Shown here one piece after another: positions 25,834 to 33,502 of a stretch of DNA of 64,000 bases. The translations under genes were made by a program, and so were the position numbers. Every line of letters starts with the position of its first letter. Positions within the stretch are counted from its first letter, which is position 1. This DNA comes from JAEXZL01 sp049943125 (lineage in GTDB: Bacteria; Bacillota; Clostridia; Clostridiales; Clostridiaceae), in NCBI RefSeq assembly GCF_049943125.1, contig NZ_CP188040.1, positions 3,224,001-3,288,000 on the forward strand, in the 5' to 3' direction. The notes under the pieces were generated by a model. That model made no database searches, was not told where the DNA came from, and saw only the letters and a program-made list of their open reading frames with translations.

Positions 25834-26680
25834 TTTAGCTGTGAGGAATATAAAGCTATATTTCAGAGATAAGACTTCTGTGTTCTTTTCCCTTTTAGGA
25901 GTATTTGTAATAATAGGTCTCTATGTTCTGTTTTTGGGAGATCAGGTAGAACAAAGTGTTGGCGAGCTGCCAGGAGCCCGTTTTCTCATGGATAGCTGGA
26001 TAATGGGTGGCGTAATTGCAGTTACTGCTATAACTACTACCATGGGAGCCTTTGGACAGATGGTGGATGATAAGGTGAAGAAGAATTATAAGGATATTTA
26101 CGCCTCTCCCTTAAAGCGCTACAAAATAGCTGGGGGATATCTAATAAGCTCATATATAGTAGGAGTAATTATGAGCCTTCTTACCTTTTTATTGGCTGAA
26201 TTATATATAGTTCTTAGTGGAGGAGAGCTTTTACCTTTTAATCACATTATTAAAGTTATAGGTATAATCCTAATAAGTGTACTAGCTTCTAGCGCTATGA
26301 TATTTTTCATGGTAAGCCTATTTAAAACTAATAACTCCTTTGCTACTGCCAGTACTGTAGTGGGAACCTTAATGGGTTTTCTTATGGGAATTTATATTCC
26401 TATTGGCGTACTACCTAGCTCTGTACAGACCTTTATAAAGGCTTTTCCACTTTCCCATAGTGGTACCTTACTCAGACAAATATTTATGGAGGTTCCCATT
26501 TCTGTAACCTTTAAAGGGATTCCACTGGAGGAAGTTGAGAAGTTCAAATCAGAATTGGGTGTAGTTTATAAGGTGGGGGATGAGATTTTAACTCCTTCAC
26601 TTCAGATAGGTTTTTTACTTATAACAGCTGTAGTATTCTATCTTTTAGCTATACTTAGTATTTCTAGAAAGAATAAATAA
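25826..26680 (+). CDS. ABC-2 type exporter, permease
   Basis: A 284-residue membrane protein with about six helices. It has a large N-terminal extracytoplasmic loop (FLGDQVEQSVGELPGARFLMDSW) and an ABC-2 core with YKDIYASPLKRYKIAGGYL and GFLMGIYIPIGVLPSSVQTFIKAFPLSH, the motif near the fifth helix. It is translated from an ATG inside the end of the ATPase gene and works with it. A terminator follows directly after the stop codon. Confidence 0.9.
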   Translation: MLNLAVRNIKLYFRDKTSVFFSLLGVFVIIGLYVLFLGDQVEQSVGELPGARFLMDSWIMGGVIAVTAITTTMGAFGQMVDDKVKKNYKDIYASPLKRYKIAGGYLISSYIVGVIMSLLTFLLAELYIVLSGGELLPFNHIIKVIGIILISVLASSAMIFFMVSLFKTNNSFATASTVVGTLMGFLMGIYIPIGVLPSSVQTFIKAFPLSHSGTLLRQIFMEVPISVTFKGIPLEEVEKFKSELGVVYKVGDEILTPSLQIGFLLITAVVFYLLAILSISRKNK

Positions 26681-26704
26681 GGAGGACCAGTTGGTCCTCC
26701 TTAT
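26679..26704. terminator. Bidirectional terminator between the ABC-2 genes and rsgA
   Basis: A near-perfect 11-bp stem (AAGGAGGACCA with TGGTCCTCCTT) with T-rich sequence on the + side. It lies between convergent genes and can serve both. Confidence 0.85.
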
Positions 26705-27760
26705 TTATTTAAACTTTCTCTTTTTATTTGAGTCCTTGAGCTTTCTCTTTTGCTTATTTTCCTTGTGGGCTATGAAACGAGCTTCCTTTTTTAACTTTAA
26801 ATAGCTTTGATACCTATCTTCAGAAAGTTTGCCAGAAGAAAGAGCGTCATTTACTGCACAGCCTGGTTCATTAGTATGAGTGCAATCACTGAATTTACAT
26901 AAAGCTATTAGCTCCTCGATTTCTACAAAGGTTTCTCCTAACCCCTCTGAAACATCCCACATTCCAAGGCTTCTCATTCCAGGAGTATCTATAACCACTA
27001 AACCCGTAGAAAGGGAGATAAGCTGCCTGTGAGTGGTGGTGTGCCTGCCCTTGGAATCATCCTCCCTGATGAGATTTACTTTCATAAGCTCTTCTCCTGC
27101 TATAGCATTTACTAGACTGGACTTTCCAACACCAGAAGATCCAAGAAGGACAATAGTGATTCCTGGCCTTAGTAGGGTGGAAAGCTCTTCTAATCCATGA
27201 CCTGTCAGAGTGCTTACAGCATATAAGGGAACATCGGGAGCAGCATATGCTGCAGCATCAATTTCTTCCTGGAAGGATGGTTTTAAATCTGCTTTTGTTA
27301 AGACTATGATTGGGTTGCCTCCACTCTGCCAAGCTTCGGTAACATATCTTTCTAATCTTTTTGGGTTGAAATCGTGATTTAGCGATGTGACTATAAAAAC
27401 ATAATCAAAGTTAGAGGCTATGGCTTGCTCCCCTCTACCTTTATCAGGATCCCTTCTAGTAAAGCAGGACTTTCTAGGAAGAGTCTCAGTAATTACTGAG
27501 TCTCCATAAGGATTATATTGAAAAAGAACAAAATCACCAACAGTAGGATAAAGCTCTATTAGATCATTATTATAATATATACTACTTTTTAAAATCCCAT
27601 TGGTAAAGCCTAAAGAGGAGACTAATTCGTAGCTGCCTCTATGGACCGCTGTTATTCTTCCTAGTGTCAAACTGCCATAGTCTGAGCTCAGCAGTTTTTC
27701 ATCAAAACCATAGTTTAACAGATTTGTATTCTGTTTATAATAATTATTATTTGTTATCAT
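26705..27760 (-). CDS. rsgA: Ribosome small subunit-dependent GTPase A
   Basis: A circularly permuted GTPase that helps the last steps of 30S subunit maturation. The order of motifs is diagnostic: G4 LTKADL (154-159) comes before the P-loop GSSGVGKSS (207-215) and G3 DTPG (258-261), followed by a zinc-binding domain with C288, C293, H295 and C301 (CKFSDCTHTNEPGC). An N-terminal OB-fold is present and the Lys-rich C-terminal tail is normal. The length is 351 residues. GGAGG is 5 bases before ATG. A long, unusual leader lies upstream (27747-28137); the start is overlapped by a short reading frame in that leader. Confidence 0.94.
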   Translation of the reverse strand: MITNNNYYKQNTNLLNYGFDEKLLSSDYGSLTLGRITAVHRGSYELVSSLGFTNGILKSSIYYNNDLIELYPTVGDFVLFQYNPYGDSVITETLPRKSCFTRRDPDKGRGEQAIASNFDYVFIVTSLNHDFNPKRLERYVTEAWQSGGNPIIVLTKADLKPSFQEEIDAAAYAAPDVPLYAVSTLTGHGLEELSTLLRPGITIVLLGSSGVGKSSLVNAIAGEELMKVNLIREDDSKGRHTTTHRQLISLSTGLVVIDTPGMRSLGMWDVSEGLGETFVEIEELIALCKFSDCTHTNEPGCAVNDALSSGKLSEDRYQSYLKLKKEARFIAHKENKQKRKLKDSNKKRKFK

Positions 27761-27812
27761 TCTTACCTCCGATATTGTGATATATATTTATATTATTGAA
27801 ATACAACTTCAT
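27747..27812 (-). CDS. Possible 21-residue leader peptide overlapping the rsgA start
   Basis: A short frame (begins MKLYFNNINIYHN) starts at 27812 with a strong ribosome binding site (AGGAAAGGAG, 10 bases upstream) and ends 14 bases inside rsgA in another frame. This arrangement fits translational coupling. Peptide-level evidence is lacking and the frame is very AT-rich. Confidence 0.35.
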   Translation of the reverse strand: MKLYFNNINIYHNIGGKNDNK

Positions 27813-27845
27813 AAATATCACACTCCTTTCCTAATATGAATAATC

Positions 27846-28004
27846 ACAGGCAGAAAGAGGTCGTGGTAAAAAAGGGCATAAAAATACCGCAGAAAGCAAG
27901 CCTTATAAAGCTGTTATCTACGGAATATATCAATTACAACAGTTTTTAAGAAGGATTACCTAGAGGGCATTAAACCTTAGAAATTATCTAAGCTCTCTGC
28001 CTGT
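27846..28004. other. Structured intergenic element with paired ends, 159 bases
   Basis: The ends are complementary: 27846-27859 (ACAGGCAGAAAGAG) pairs with 27993-28004 (CTCTCTGCCTGT), with one small bulge. Inside, GGTAA (27865-27869) can pair with TTACC (27956-27960). AAAGCTGTT (27907-27915) pairs with AACAGTTTT (27938-27946), and CTTAGA (27976-27981) pairs with TCTAAG (27987-27992). The result is a long rod with a side hairpin. It matches no riboswitch class I can recall. It could be a leader RNA of rsgA (minus strand), a separate small RNA, or a remnant of a small inverted-repeat element. Confidence 0.5.
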
Positions 28005-28012
28005 ATTATATT

Positions 28013-28042
28013 TTAATTGTAAATCACCTTTTCTGCTGTCAT
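28013..28042 (-). CDS. Possible nine-residue leader peptide
   Basis: The frame MTAEKVIYN starts at 28042, 9 bases after AGGAAAGGAG. This is the same ribosome binding sequence as the second leader frame at 27812. A longer frame from 28049 to 27984 (21 residues) shares the site but its ATG is only 2 bases from it. Both end at or within the rod-like element. Evidence is limited to the strong ribosome binding site. Confidence 0.3.
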   Translation of the reverse strand: MTAEKVIYN

Positions 28043-28065
28043 AATACATCTCTCCTTTCCTTCTA

Positions 28066-28137
28066 TGATAATGATAAAACATTTACATAATAAATAGTAC
28101 AGTATTAATTAGCTATTTGCAATGATAATTATTATAT
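28066..28137. promoter_or_regulatory. Minus-strand promoter flanked by two Fur-like boxes
   Basis: On the minus strand TTGCAA (28122-28117), 17 bases and TACTAT (28099-28094) form a promoter reading towards rsgA. TGATAATTATTATAT at 28123-28137 matches the Fur-type TGATAATnATTATCA pattern except at its last two bases and abuts the -35. A weaker TGATAATGATAA lies at 28066-28077, beyond the start site. AT-richness makes chance matches possible. Confidence 0.4.
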
Positions 28138-28301
28138 TACCGTTATGTTATTTTTGTGACAAATACTATTAAATCTAAAAGTAAATATTATTTTATATGA
28201 AAAGATAATATAAAAGAACAAAAGCATACTGAAAAGCTTAAGAAAATTACCGAATTAAACCTTTTCATGGAGAAATGAGCACATATTTATCCTGAAGATT
28301 G

Positions 28302-28330
28302 TTGACAATTTGAAATATTTGCTGTAAACT
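28302..28330 (+). promoter_or_regulatory. Promoter of the lysine-riboswitch transcript
   Basis: TTGACA (28302-28307), exactly 17 bases, TAAACT (28325-28330). The start near 28337 lies just before the riboswitch. Confidence 0.75.
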
Positions 28331-28363
28331 AGGAGCATAATTTAATAAGGCCTCATCATTTCG

Positions 28364-28542
28364 ATGAGGTAGAGGCGCGAGGTTTAACAGTTCTTAGAGG
28401 AGCAGGAGAAAGCAAAGATTCTAAGAAGAAGGATTCATCGCCGAAGCTTATAATATTCTCAGTATTATTTGCTGGGTCTGCAGTTAAGAGCTGCAGGACT
28501 GTCTCAATAGATTACCCGATCTATTGAGTTGTGCTATCTCAT
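28364..28542 (+). ncRNA. Lysine riboswitch (L box)
   Basis: The conserved core is all here in order: GAGGTAGAGGCGCGA (28366-28380), CGCCGAAGC (28439-28447), TTTGCTGGGTCTGCAGT, and the CTATCTCAT closing strand. Helix P1 forms from 28364-28372 and 28534-28542 (nine pairs, one G-T). The P5 hairpin is 28503-28528. By comparison with Bacillus subtilis lysC leader the order of elements is the same. A terminator follows at 28583-28612, so lysine binding should switch transcription of the ABC transporter genes off. A competing hairpin (28351-28369) shares the 5' P1 strand. Confidence 0.93.
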
Positions 28543-28582
28543 ATGGGAAGGAAAGGGGCTGTGAGTTATTATGTTTATAATA

Positions 28583-28612
28583 GACTTGAGTTCTCTCAAG
28601 TCTTTTGTTTTT
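28583..28612 (+). terminator. Riboswitch-controlled terminator
   Basis: GACTTGAG (28583-28590) pairs with CTCAAGTC (28595-28602) and is followed by TTTTGTTTTTTT. This is the expression platform of the lysine riboswitch. The antiterminator partner was not resolved; CTCAA at 28503-28507 could pair with TTGAG in the 5' arm. Confidence 0.85.
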
Positions 28613-28670
28613 TTATAATAAAATTGAATAATTAAAGTATTTAAATAAATAGATAGAAAGGAAGATATAA

Positions 28671-29504
28671 ATGAAGAATAAAGTCAAAGCAATTTTATCA
28701 GCAGCATTAGTAGCAATGGTTGTATTTACTGGTTGTGCCTCCACAAGTGGGAATAACAATGGAGGGGACAAGGATACCTTTAAGGTTGGCCTTGAGGCTG
28801 CCTATGCCCCATTTAATTGGACTCAAAAGGATGACTCTAATGGAGCCGTTAAAATAGAAGGAAGCTCCGATTATGCAGGAGGCTATGATGTAGAAATTGC
28901 TAAAAGGATAGCCGATGCTTTAGGCAAGGAGCTGGTTATAGTTAAGACAGAGTGGACAGGCTTAATACCTGCTCTTCAATCAGGAACTATAGATGCAATT
29001 GTTGCCGGTATGTCCCCAACTGCGGAAAGATTAGAAGCAATTGATTTCTCAGATATATATTACAAATCAGATTTAGTTATCGTTGTGAAGAACGGTGGAA
29101 AATATGAAGATGCAAATAAATTAGCTGACTTTTCCGGTGCTAAAATTACAGGACAGTTAAATACCTTCCATTATAGTGTTATAGATCAGATAGATGGCGT
29201 AGTAAAAGAGAATGCCATGGACGATTTTGCAGCCATGAGGGTGGCTTTAGAGTCAGGAATGATAGATGGTTATGTAACTGAAAGGCCTGAGGGGATAAGT
29301 GCTGAGGCTGCCAATGAAAGCTTTAAAATGATAGAGCTACAGGATGGCTTCGAAACTTCTCTAGAGGATACAGCCATTGCTGTTGGATTAACTAAGGGCT
29401 CAGATCTAACTGACAAGATCAATGATATTCTTTCTAAGGTCTCCGAAGATGAACGCCAACAGCTGATGGATGAGGCAATAAAGAACCAACCAGCAGCACA
29501 ATAG
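28671..29504 (+). CDS. Amino-acid ABC transporter substrate-binding lipoprotein (probably lysine)
   Basis: A 277-residue periplasmic-binding-type lipoprotein with a signal peptide and lipobox FTGC (lipid on C22). The fold matches the family 3 polar amino-acid binders: KVGLEAAYAPFNWTQ, GYDVEIAKRIADALGKEL, WTGLIPALQSGTIDAIVAGMSPTAERLEAIDFSDIYY. The preceding lysine riboswitch makes lysine the likely ligand, since lysine-box control of transporters targets lysine uptake. It heads a three-gene operon. A hairpin between it and the permease gene probably raises its mRNA level relative to the membrane genes. Confidence 0.92.
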   Translation: MKNKVKAILSAALVAMVVFTGCASTSGNNNGGDKDTFKVGLEAAYAPFNWTQKDDSNGAVKIEGSSDYAGGYDVEIAKRIADALGKELVIVKTEWTGLIPALQSGTIDAIVAGMSPTAERLEAIDFSDIYYKSDLVIVVKNGGKYEDANKLADFSGAKITGQLNTFHYSVIDQIDGVVKENAMDDFAAMRVALESGMIDGYVTERPEGISAEAANESFKMIELQDGFETSLEDTAIAVGLTKGSDLTDKINDILSKVSEDERQQLMDEAIKNQPAAQ

Positions 29505-29517
29505 TTATTTGAATACG

Positions 29518-29547
29518 CCGGATGCTTAGTAGGAAGCACCCGGTTTT
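29518..29547 (+). terminator. Intercistronic hairpin after the binding-protein gene
   Basis: CCGG-TGCTT pairs with AAGCA-CCGG (29518-29543), with TTTT following. It is probably a partial terminator or stabiliser that gives more binding protein than permease. Confidence 0.65.
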
Positions 29548-29569
29548 ACTTTGAGGAAGGTGGCTAAAA

Positions 29570-30331
29570 ATGAGTAAAGAATGGCTTTTTAGAATTATAA
29601 GTGAAAATTGGGAGATGTTTTTAAGAGGAGCAGGAATGACTCTTTTAATATCAATGATAGGTACAATTATTGGTTTAGCAATAGGGCTGATCATAGGGGT
29701 TGTACGAACTATTCCTGCCCCTAATAGAGGAGTAAAGAAAGTAGTACTTAAGATAGTAAATGGTATATTAGCTGTTTATATTGAATTTTTTAGAGGAACT
29801 CCGATGATTGTACAGGCAATGGTTATATATTATGGCGCTGCCTTAGCCTTTAGTCTTTACATGAACAGGATCTTTGCAGCAATCTTTATTGTTTCTATAA
29901 ACACAGGAGCTTATATGGCTGAGATAGTGAGGGGTGGAATAGTTTCCGTAGATAAAGGGCAGTATGAAGCAGCACAGGCAATAGGGATGAATCATTTTCA
30001 AACTATGATAAATGTAGTTATGCCCCAGGTTATAAGAAACATCCTTCCTGCAACCGGTAATGAATTTGTAATAAACATTAAGGATACCTCAGTATTGAAC
30101 GTAATTTCAGTTACGGAGCTTTATTTCCAGACAAAGACAGTGGCAGGAAATAATTTTAGATATTTTGAGTCCTTCTTTGTAGCTTGTATACTGTACTTCA
30201 TCATGACCTTTACTGTTACAAGAATTCTTCGCTATATTGAAAAGAAATTAGATGGACCAGATAACTATATTTTACTAGGCAATCAGATGCAGGTGGAAAC
30301 TCCTGAAGCAAGACTTAAAAGAAAGATGTAG
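29570..30331 (+). CDS. Amino-acid ABC transporter permease (probably lysine)
   Basis: A 253-residue HisM/GlnP-type permease. LRGAGMTLLISMIGTIIGLAIGLIIG starts the TM domain, EFFRGTPMIVQAMVIYYG follows, and the coupling-helix motif EAAQAIGMNHFQTMINVVMPQVIRNILPATGNEF is clear (EAA motif). It pairs with the ATPase encoded 25 bases downstream and with the lipoprotein upstream. Substrate assignment follows from the riboswitch, not from the sequence itself. The ribosome binding site is GAGGAAGG. Confidence 0.92.
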   Translation: MSKEWLFRIISENWEMFLRGAGMTLLISMIGTIIGLAIGLIIGVVRTIPAPNRGVKKVVLKIVNGILAVYIEFFRGTPMIVQAMVIYYGAALAFSLYMNRIFAAIFIVSINTGAYMAEIVRGGIVSVDKGQYEAAQAIGMNHFQTMINVVMPQVIRNILPATGNEFVINIKDTSVLNVISVTELYFQTKTVAGNNFRYFESFFVACILYFIMTFTVTRILRYIEKKLDGPDNYILLGNQMQVETPEARLKRKM

Positions 30332-30356
30332 AGAGAAGAAATTAGGAGGATAAGGT

Positions 30357-31103
30357 ATGGAAAAAATTATAGAGGTGCAGCATTTAAGTAAAAGCTTTGG
30401 AGACCATGAGGTTTTAAGGGATATAGATTTTTCAGTAGAAAAGGGAGAGGTTGTGTGTATAATTGGTTCCTCTGGTTCAGGAAAATCTACCTTATTAAGA
30501 TGTATAAATCTATTAGAAACCCCTAGTGGCGGAGAAATTATATACAAGGGTGAAAATATCCTTGATGATAATCACGATATTTATAATTATAGGACAAAGC
30601 TAGGAATGGTATTCCAGCAGTTTAATCTTTTCAACAATCATAATGTCTTGAGCAACTGCACCGTTGGGCAGATGAAAGTCTTAGGGAAATCTAGAGAAGA
30701 AGCTGAGAAGACTGCTTTGAAGTATCTAAAGGTGGTTGGTATGGATAAGTACATTAATGCTAAGCCTAAGCAGCTATCAGGAGGTCAGAAGCAGAGAGTT
30801 GCTATTGCACGAGCCCTTTCTATGGAACCAGATGTGATGCTCTTTGACGAACCTACCTCTGCCTTAGACCCAGAAATGGTAGGAGAGGTGTTGAAGGTAA
30901 TGAAAGAGCTGGCGGAGGCTGGACTTACTATGCTGGTGGTAACTCACGAAATGGGCTTTGCAAGAGAGGTAGCTGATAGAGTGGTATTTATGGATAAAGG
31001 CGTAATTGTTGAAGAAGGTTCTCCTGAGGTAATATTTAATTCTCCTAGAGAAGACAGAACTAGAGAGTTCTTAAAAAGAACTTTAAATCCCATAGAAGTA
31101 TAG
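30357..31103 (+). CDS. Amino-acid ABC transporter ATP-binding protein (probably lysine)
   Basis: The 248-residue GlnQ/HisP-class ATPase has Walker A GSSGSGKSTL (about 38-47), Q-loop VFQQFNLF, signature LSGGQKQRVAIARAL, Walker B MLFDEPTSALDPE and the switch histidine in VVTHEMGFA. It energises the lysine-type importer encoded just upstream. TAGGAGGATAAGGT precedes the ATG. The operon ends in a terminator at 31141-31179. Confidence 0.94.
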   Translation: MEKIIEVQHLSKSFGDHEVLRDIDFSVEKGEVVCIIGSSGSGKSTLLRCINLLETPSGGEIIYKGENILDDNHDIYNYRTKLGMVFQQFNLFNNHNVLSNCTVGQMKVLGKSREEAEKTALKYLKVVGMDKYINAKPKQLSGGQKQRVAIARALSMEPDVMLFDEPTSALDPEMVGEVLKVMKELAEAGLTMLVVTHEMGFAREVADRVVFMDKGVIVEEGSPEVIFNSPREDRTREFLKRTLNPIEV

Positions 31104-31140
31104 CTTTCATAGTGAAAATTAAAGCTACAAAGGTTATAAG

Positions 31141-31179
31141 AGTCTCAATGTATACATAGTTTGCATTGAGGCTTTTTTT
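31141..31179 (+). terminator. Terminator of the lysine-transporter operon
   Basis: AGTCTCAATG (31141-31150) pairs with CATTGAGGCT (31164-31173), followed by a run of seven T. Confidence 0.88.
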
Positions 31180-31267
31180 GTCTAAAAATAAATCTATTAA
31201 CAGTGGATAAACCGGATATATTGTGATGGTATAATATACTATATATGTAAGAAAAGGGGAGATGGTT

Positions 31268-32059
31268 ATGAAGAATGCGGTTATTACTGGGGGGACAAAG
31301 GGCCTTGGCTTAGAAATGACAAAGGAGTTTCTCAAAAGCGATTGCAGCGTTATAATATGCGGTTCCAGTGAGGAGGGGATTGAGAAGGCAAAATCAGAGC
31401 TGTCAAGGTATGAAAATCGAGTTTTAATACTGAAATGTGATGTAACTAAGCCAGAGGAAATAGAAGCTCTTTGGAAAAAAGGTAGAGAAGCCTTTGGAAA
31501 CATTGATATCTGGATCAATAATGCTGGAATTAATCAGCCTTATAGAAAGATATCTGAGCTTCCCTATGACAGTATATCAAAGATCGTCGACACTAATATT
31601 AAGGGAATGATTTATGGCTCAGAAATAGCTTTAAAAGGAATGATAAGTCAAGGCTGTGGTGCTATTTATAATATGGAGGGTCTTGGTAGTGATGGGATGA
31701 TTCAAAGAAAAACTGCAATTTATGGAACCTCAAAAAGAGCATTAACTTACTTTACTAAGGCCCTGGCCAAGGAGGTAGAGGGAAGTAAGATAATAGTTGG
31801 AAGACTATCTCCAGGGATGATGGTGACAGACTTTATCACAAAGCCTGCTAAGGGAGAGGCAAGAAGTGCAGCTGAGGAAGAGGATTTCAAGAAGATATTT
31901 AACCTGCTAGCTGATACTCCTGAAACGGTTGCAGAATTTCTAGTTCCTGAAATCCTTAACAATAATAAAAATGATGTGCAGATTATATGGCTCACTAAGA
32001 GAAAAGCAGCTCTTCGTTTTGCAAAGGGAATGTTTGTAAAACGGGAATTAATTAAGTAA
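31268..32059 (+). CDS. Short-chain dehydrogenase/reductase
   Basis: A 263-residue SDR with the cofactor motif TGGTKGLG (about 7-14), NNAG at about 89-92 and the catalytic Tyr-Lys pair in AIYGTSKRAL. The usual Ser of the triad is less obvious: the segment before the Tyr reads GAIYNMEGLGSDG instead of the common IxNxSS, so the catalytic serine is shifted or missing. The C-terminal part is longer than in many SDRs. Substrate unknown. The ATG at 31268 is 6 bases after GGGGAG and is preferred to that at 31262, which touches the ribosome binding site. Confidence 0.82.
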   Translation: MKNAVITGGTKGLGLEMTKEFLKSDCSVIICGSSEEGIEKAKSELSRYENRVLILKCDVTKPEEIEALWKKGREAFGNIDIWINNAGINQPYRKISELPYDSISKIVDTNIKGMIYGSEIALKGMISQGCGAIYNMEGLGSDGMIQRKTAIYGTSKRALTYFTKALAKEVEGSKIIVGRLSPGMMVTDFITKPAKGEARSAAEEEDFKKIFNLLADTPETVAEFLVPEILNNNKNDVQIIWLTKRKAALRFAKGMFVKRELIK

Positions 32060-32177
32060 TTTGTTAAAAAACAGGCTCTATTAGGACTAAAAATTTAATA
32101 TATATCAAAATATCATTAAATATTATAATATTTATTAATATAATTAAATTTACTATAATTATATATTTAAAACAATA

Positions 32178-32206
32178 TTGAATAATTTATGAAGTTATGA
32201 TAATCT
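32178..32206 (+). promoter_or_regulatory. Promoter candidate for the BMP-type ABC operon
   Basis: TTGAAT (32178-32183), 17 bases, TAATCT (32201-32206) with an extended -10 TG. No purine riboswitch motif was found in the gap. Confidence 0.5.
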
Positions 32207-32254
32207 GAATATAGTTAAGACAGATACTATAAACATATTAAGGGAGGAAATACC

Positions 32255-33355
32255 ATGAAAAAACTACTTTCTATGATATTAGCTGGTGCTTTAGCAATAT
32301 CCATAGTAGGATGCGCTGGAGACTCTAATGAGGGCGGCGATAAGGGGACAGGCAGTAAGGACGGATATGAACTTGCACTTATAACAGATGTAGGTACCAT
32401 AGACGACAGATCCTTCAACCAAGGTGCTTGGGAAGGTCTAGAGAAATATGCGAAGGAAAACGATATCACGCATAAGTATTATCAGCCAAAAGAAAAGACA
32501 GATCAAGCTTATTTAGAAACAATTCAGCTAGCTGTTGAAGCTGGAGCAAAAGTAATAGTTTGTCCTGGTTACTTATTTGAGCCAGCGGTTTTCCAAGCAC
32601 AGACTTTATATGAAGATGTTAATTTTATCATCTTAGATGGATATCCACACAATGGTGACTACGTGCCAGTAATAGAGGATAATGTTTATTCTGTATTCTA
32701 TGCTGAAGAGCAAGCAGGATTCTTAGCAGGTTACGCAGCTGTTAAGGAAGGCTATACTAAGCTTGGTTTCATGGGCGGAATGGCTGTTCCAGCTGTTGTA
32801 AGATTCGGTTATGGTTTTGTACAGGGTGCAGAATATGCAGCTAAAGAAATGGGTATATCTGATATAGAAGTTAAGTACAACTATACTGGCGGCTTCGATG
32901 CAACTCCAGAGGCACAAGCTACAGCAGCTTCCTGGTATCAATCAGGAACTGAAGTTATCTTTGCTTGTGGTGGCGCTGTAGGTAACTCAGTTATGGCTGC
33001 AGCAGAAGCAGCTGGAGAAGGTAAGTTTGTTATAGGTGTTGACGTAGACCAATCTGGAGAGTCAGAAACAGTTATAACTTCATCTATGAAGATGCTTTCA
33101 AATTCTGTTTATGATGGATTAAAGGCTTATTATGATGGTAGCTTCCCAGGTGGAAAATCAGTTACTCTTAATGCATCTGTTGACGGTGTTGGACTTCCTA
33201 TGGAAAACTCCAAGTTCGAGAAGTTTACTCAGGAAGATTACGATGCTATCTACAGCAAGATAAAGGCTGATGAAATAGATATATTTAAGGATACTGAAAA
33301 AGCAGTAACAGATATTGAACTATCTATTGTTAAAGTAGAAGTTATTGGAGAGTAA
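32255..33355 (+). CDS. BMP-family ABC transporter substrate-binding lipoprotein
   Basis: A 366-residue lipoprotein (lipobox IVGC, lipid on C20) of the basic membrane protein family (PnrA/TmpC/BmpA), whose known members bind nucleosides. Landmarks are ELALITDVGTIDDRSFNQGAWEGL, VIVCPGYLFEPAVF, YAEEQAGFLAGYAAV and KLGFMGGMAVPAVVRFGYGFVQGA. It begins a BMP-ATPase-permease-permease operon. Nucleoside or a related ligand is expected from the family, though some relatives bind other ligands. A hairpin follows it before the ATPase gene. Confidence 0.92.
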   Translation: MKKLLSMILAGALAISIVGCAGDSNEGGDKGTGSKDGYELALITDVGTIDDRSFNQGAWEGLEKYAKENDITHKYYQPKEKTDQAYLETIQLAVEAGAKVIVCPGYLFEPAVFQAQTLYEDVNFIILDGYPHNGDYVPVIEDNVYSVFYAEEQAGFLAGYAAVKEGYTKLGFMGGMAVPAVVRFGYGFVQGAEYAAKEMGISDIEVKYNYTGGFDATPEAQATAASWYQSGTEVIFACGGAVGNSVMAAAEAAGEGKFVIGVDVDQSGESETVITSSMKMLSNSVYDGLKAYYDGSFPGGKSVTLNASVDGVGLPMENSKFEKFTQEDYDAIYSKIKADEIDIFKDTEKAVTDIELSIVKVEVIGE

Positions 33356-33367
33356 TTAAGAAAAAAT

Positions 33368-33394
33368 AAAAGGATGCTCTGAGCATCCTTTTAT
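33368..33394 (+). terminator. Intercistronic hairpin after the BMP gene
   Basis: AAAAGGATGC pairs with GCATCCTTTT, followed by ATTTAT. It is probably a partial terminator giving excess binding protein, the same arrangement as in the lysine operon. Confidence 0.75.
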
Positions 33395-33502
33395 TTATAT
33401 ATTAAGAAAATTTAGAAACAATTTTATAGTTTAAAAGTAATAATCCTTGTATATTGTATGATATAATTAAACAGCTAAATCTATATTATGGAGGGGAAAT
33501 AT

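Noticed and set aside
27846..27900. T-box-like GTGGTA...TACCGC sequence
   Set aside because: The two halves are separated by 15 bases, and the stem I/specifier and full GGTGGTACCGCG antiterminator are missing.
27837..27950. Plus-strand frame MNNHRQKEVVVKKG... of 37 residues in the rsgA upstream region
   Set aside because: It has no ribosome binding site; the sequence before it is the complement of a minus-strand one. It coincides with the structured element.
32060..32254. Purine riboswitch before the BMP-type ABC operon
   Set aside because: None of the conserved purine-aptamer loop sequences could be found; the gap is plain AT-rich sequence.
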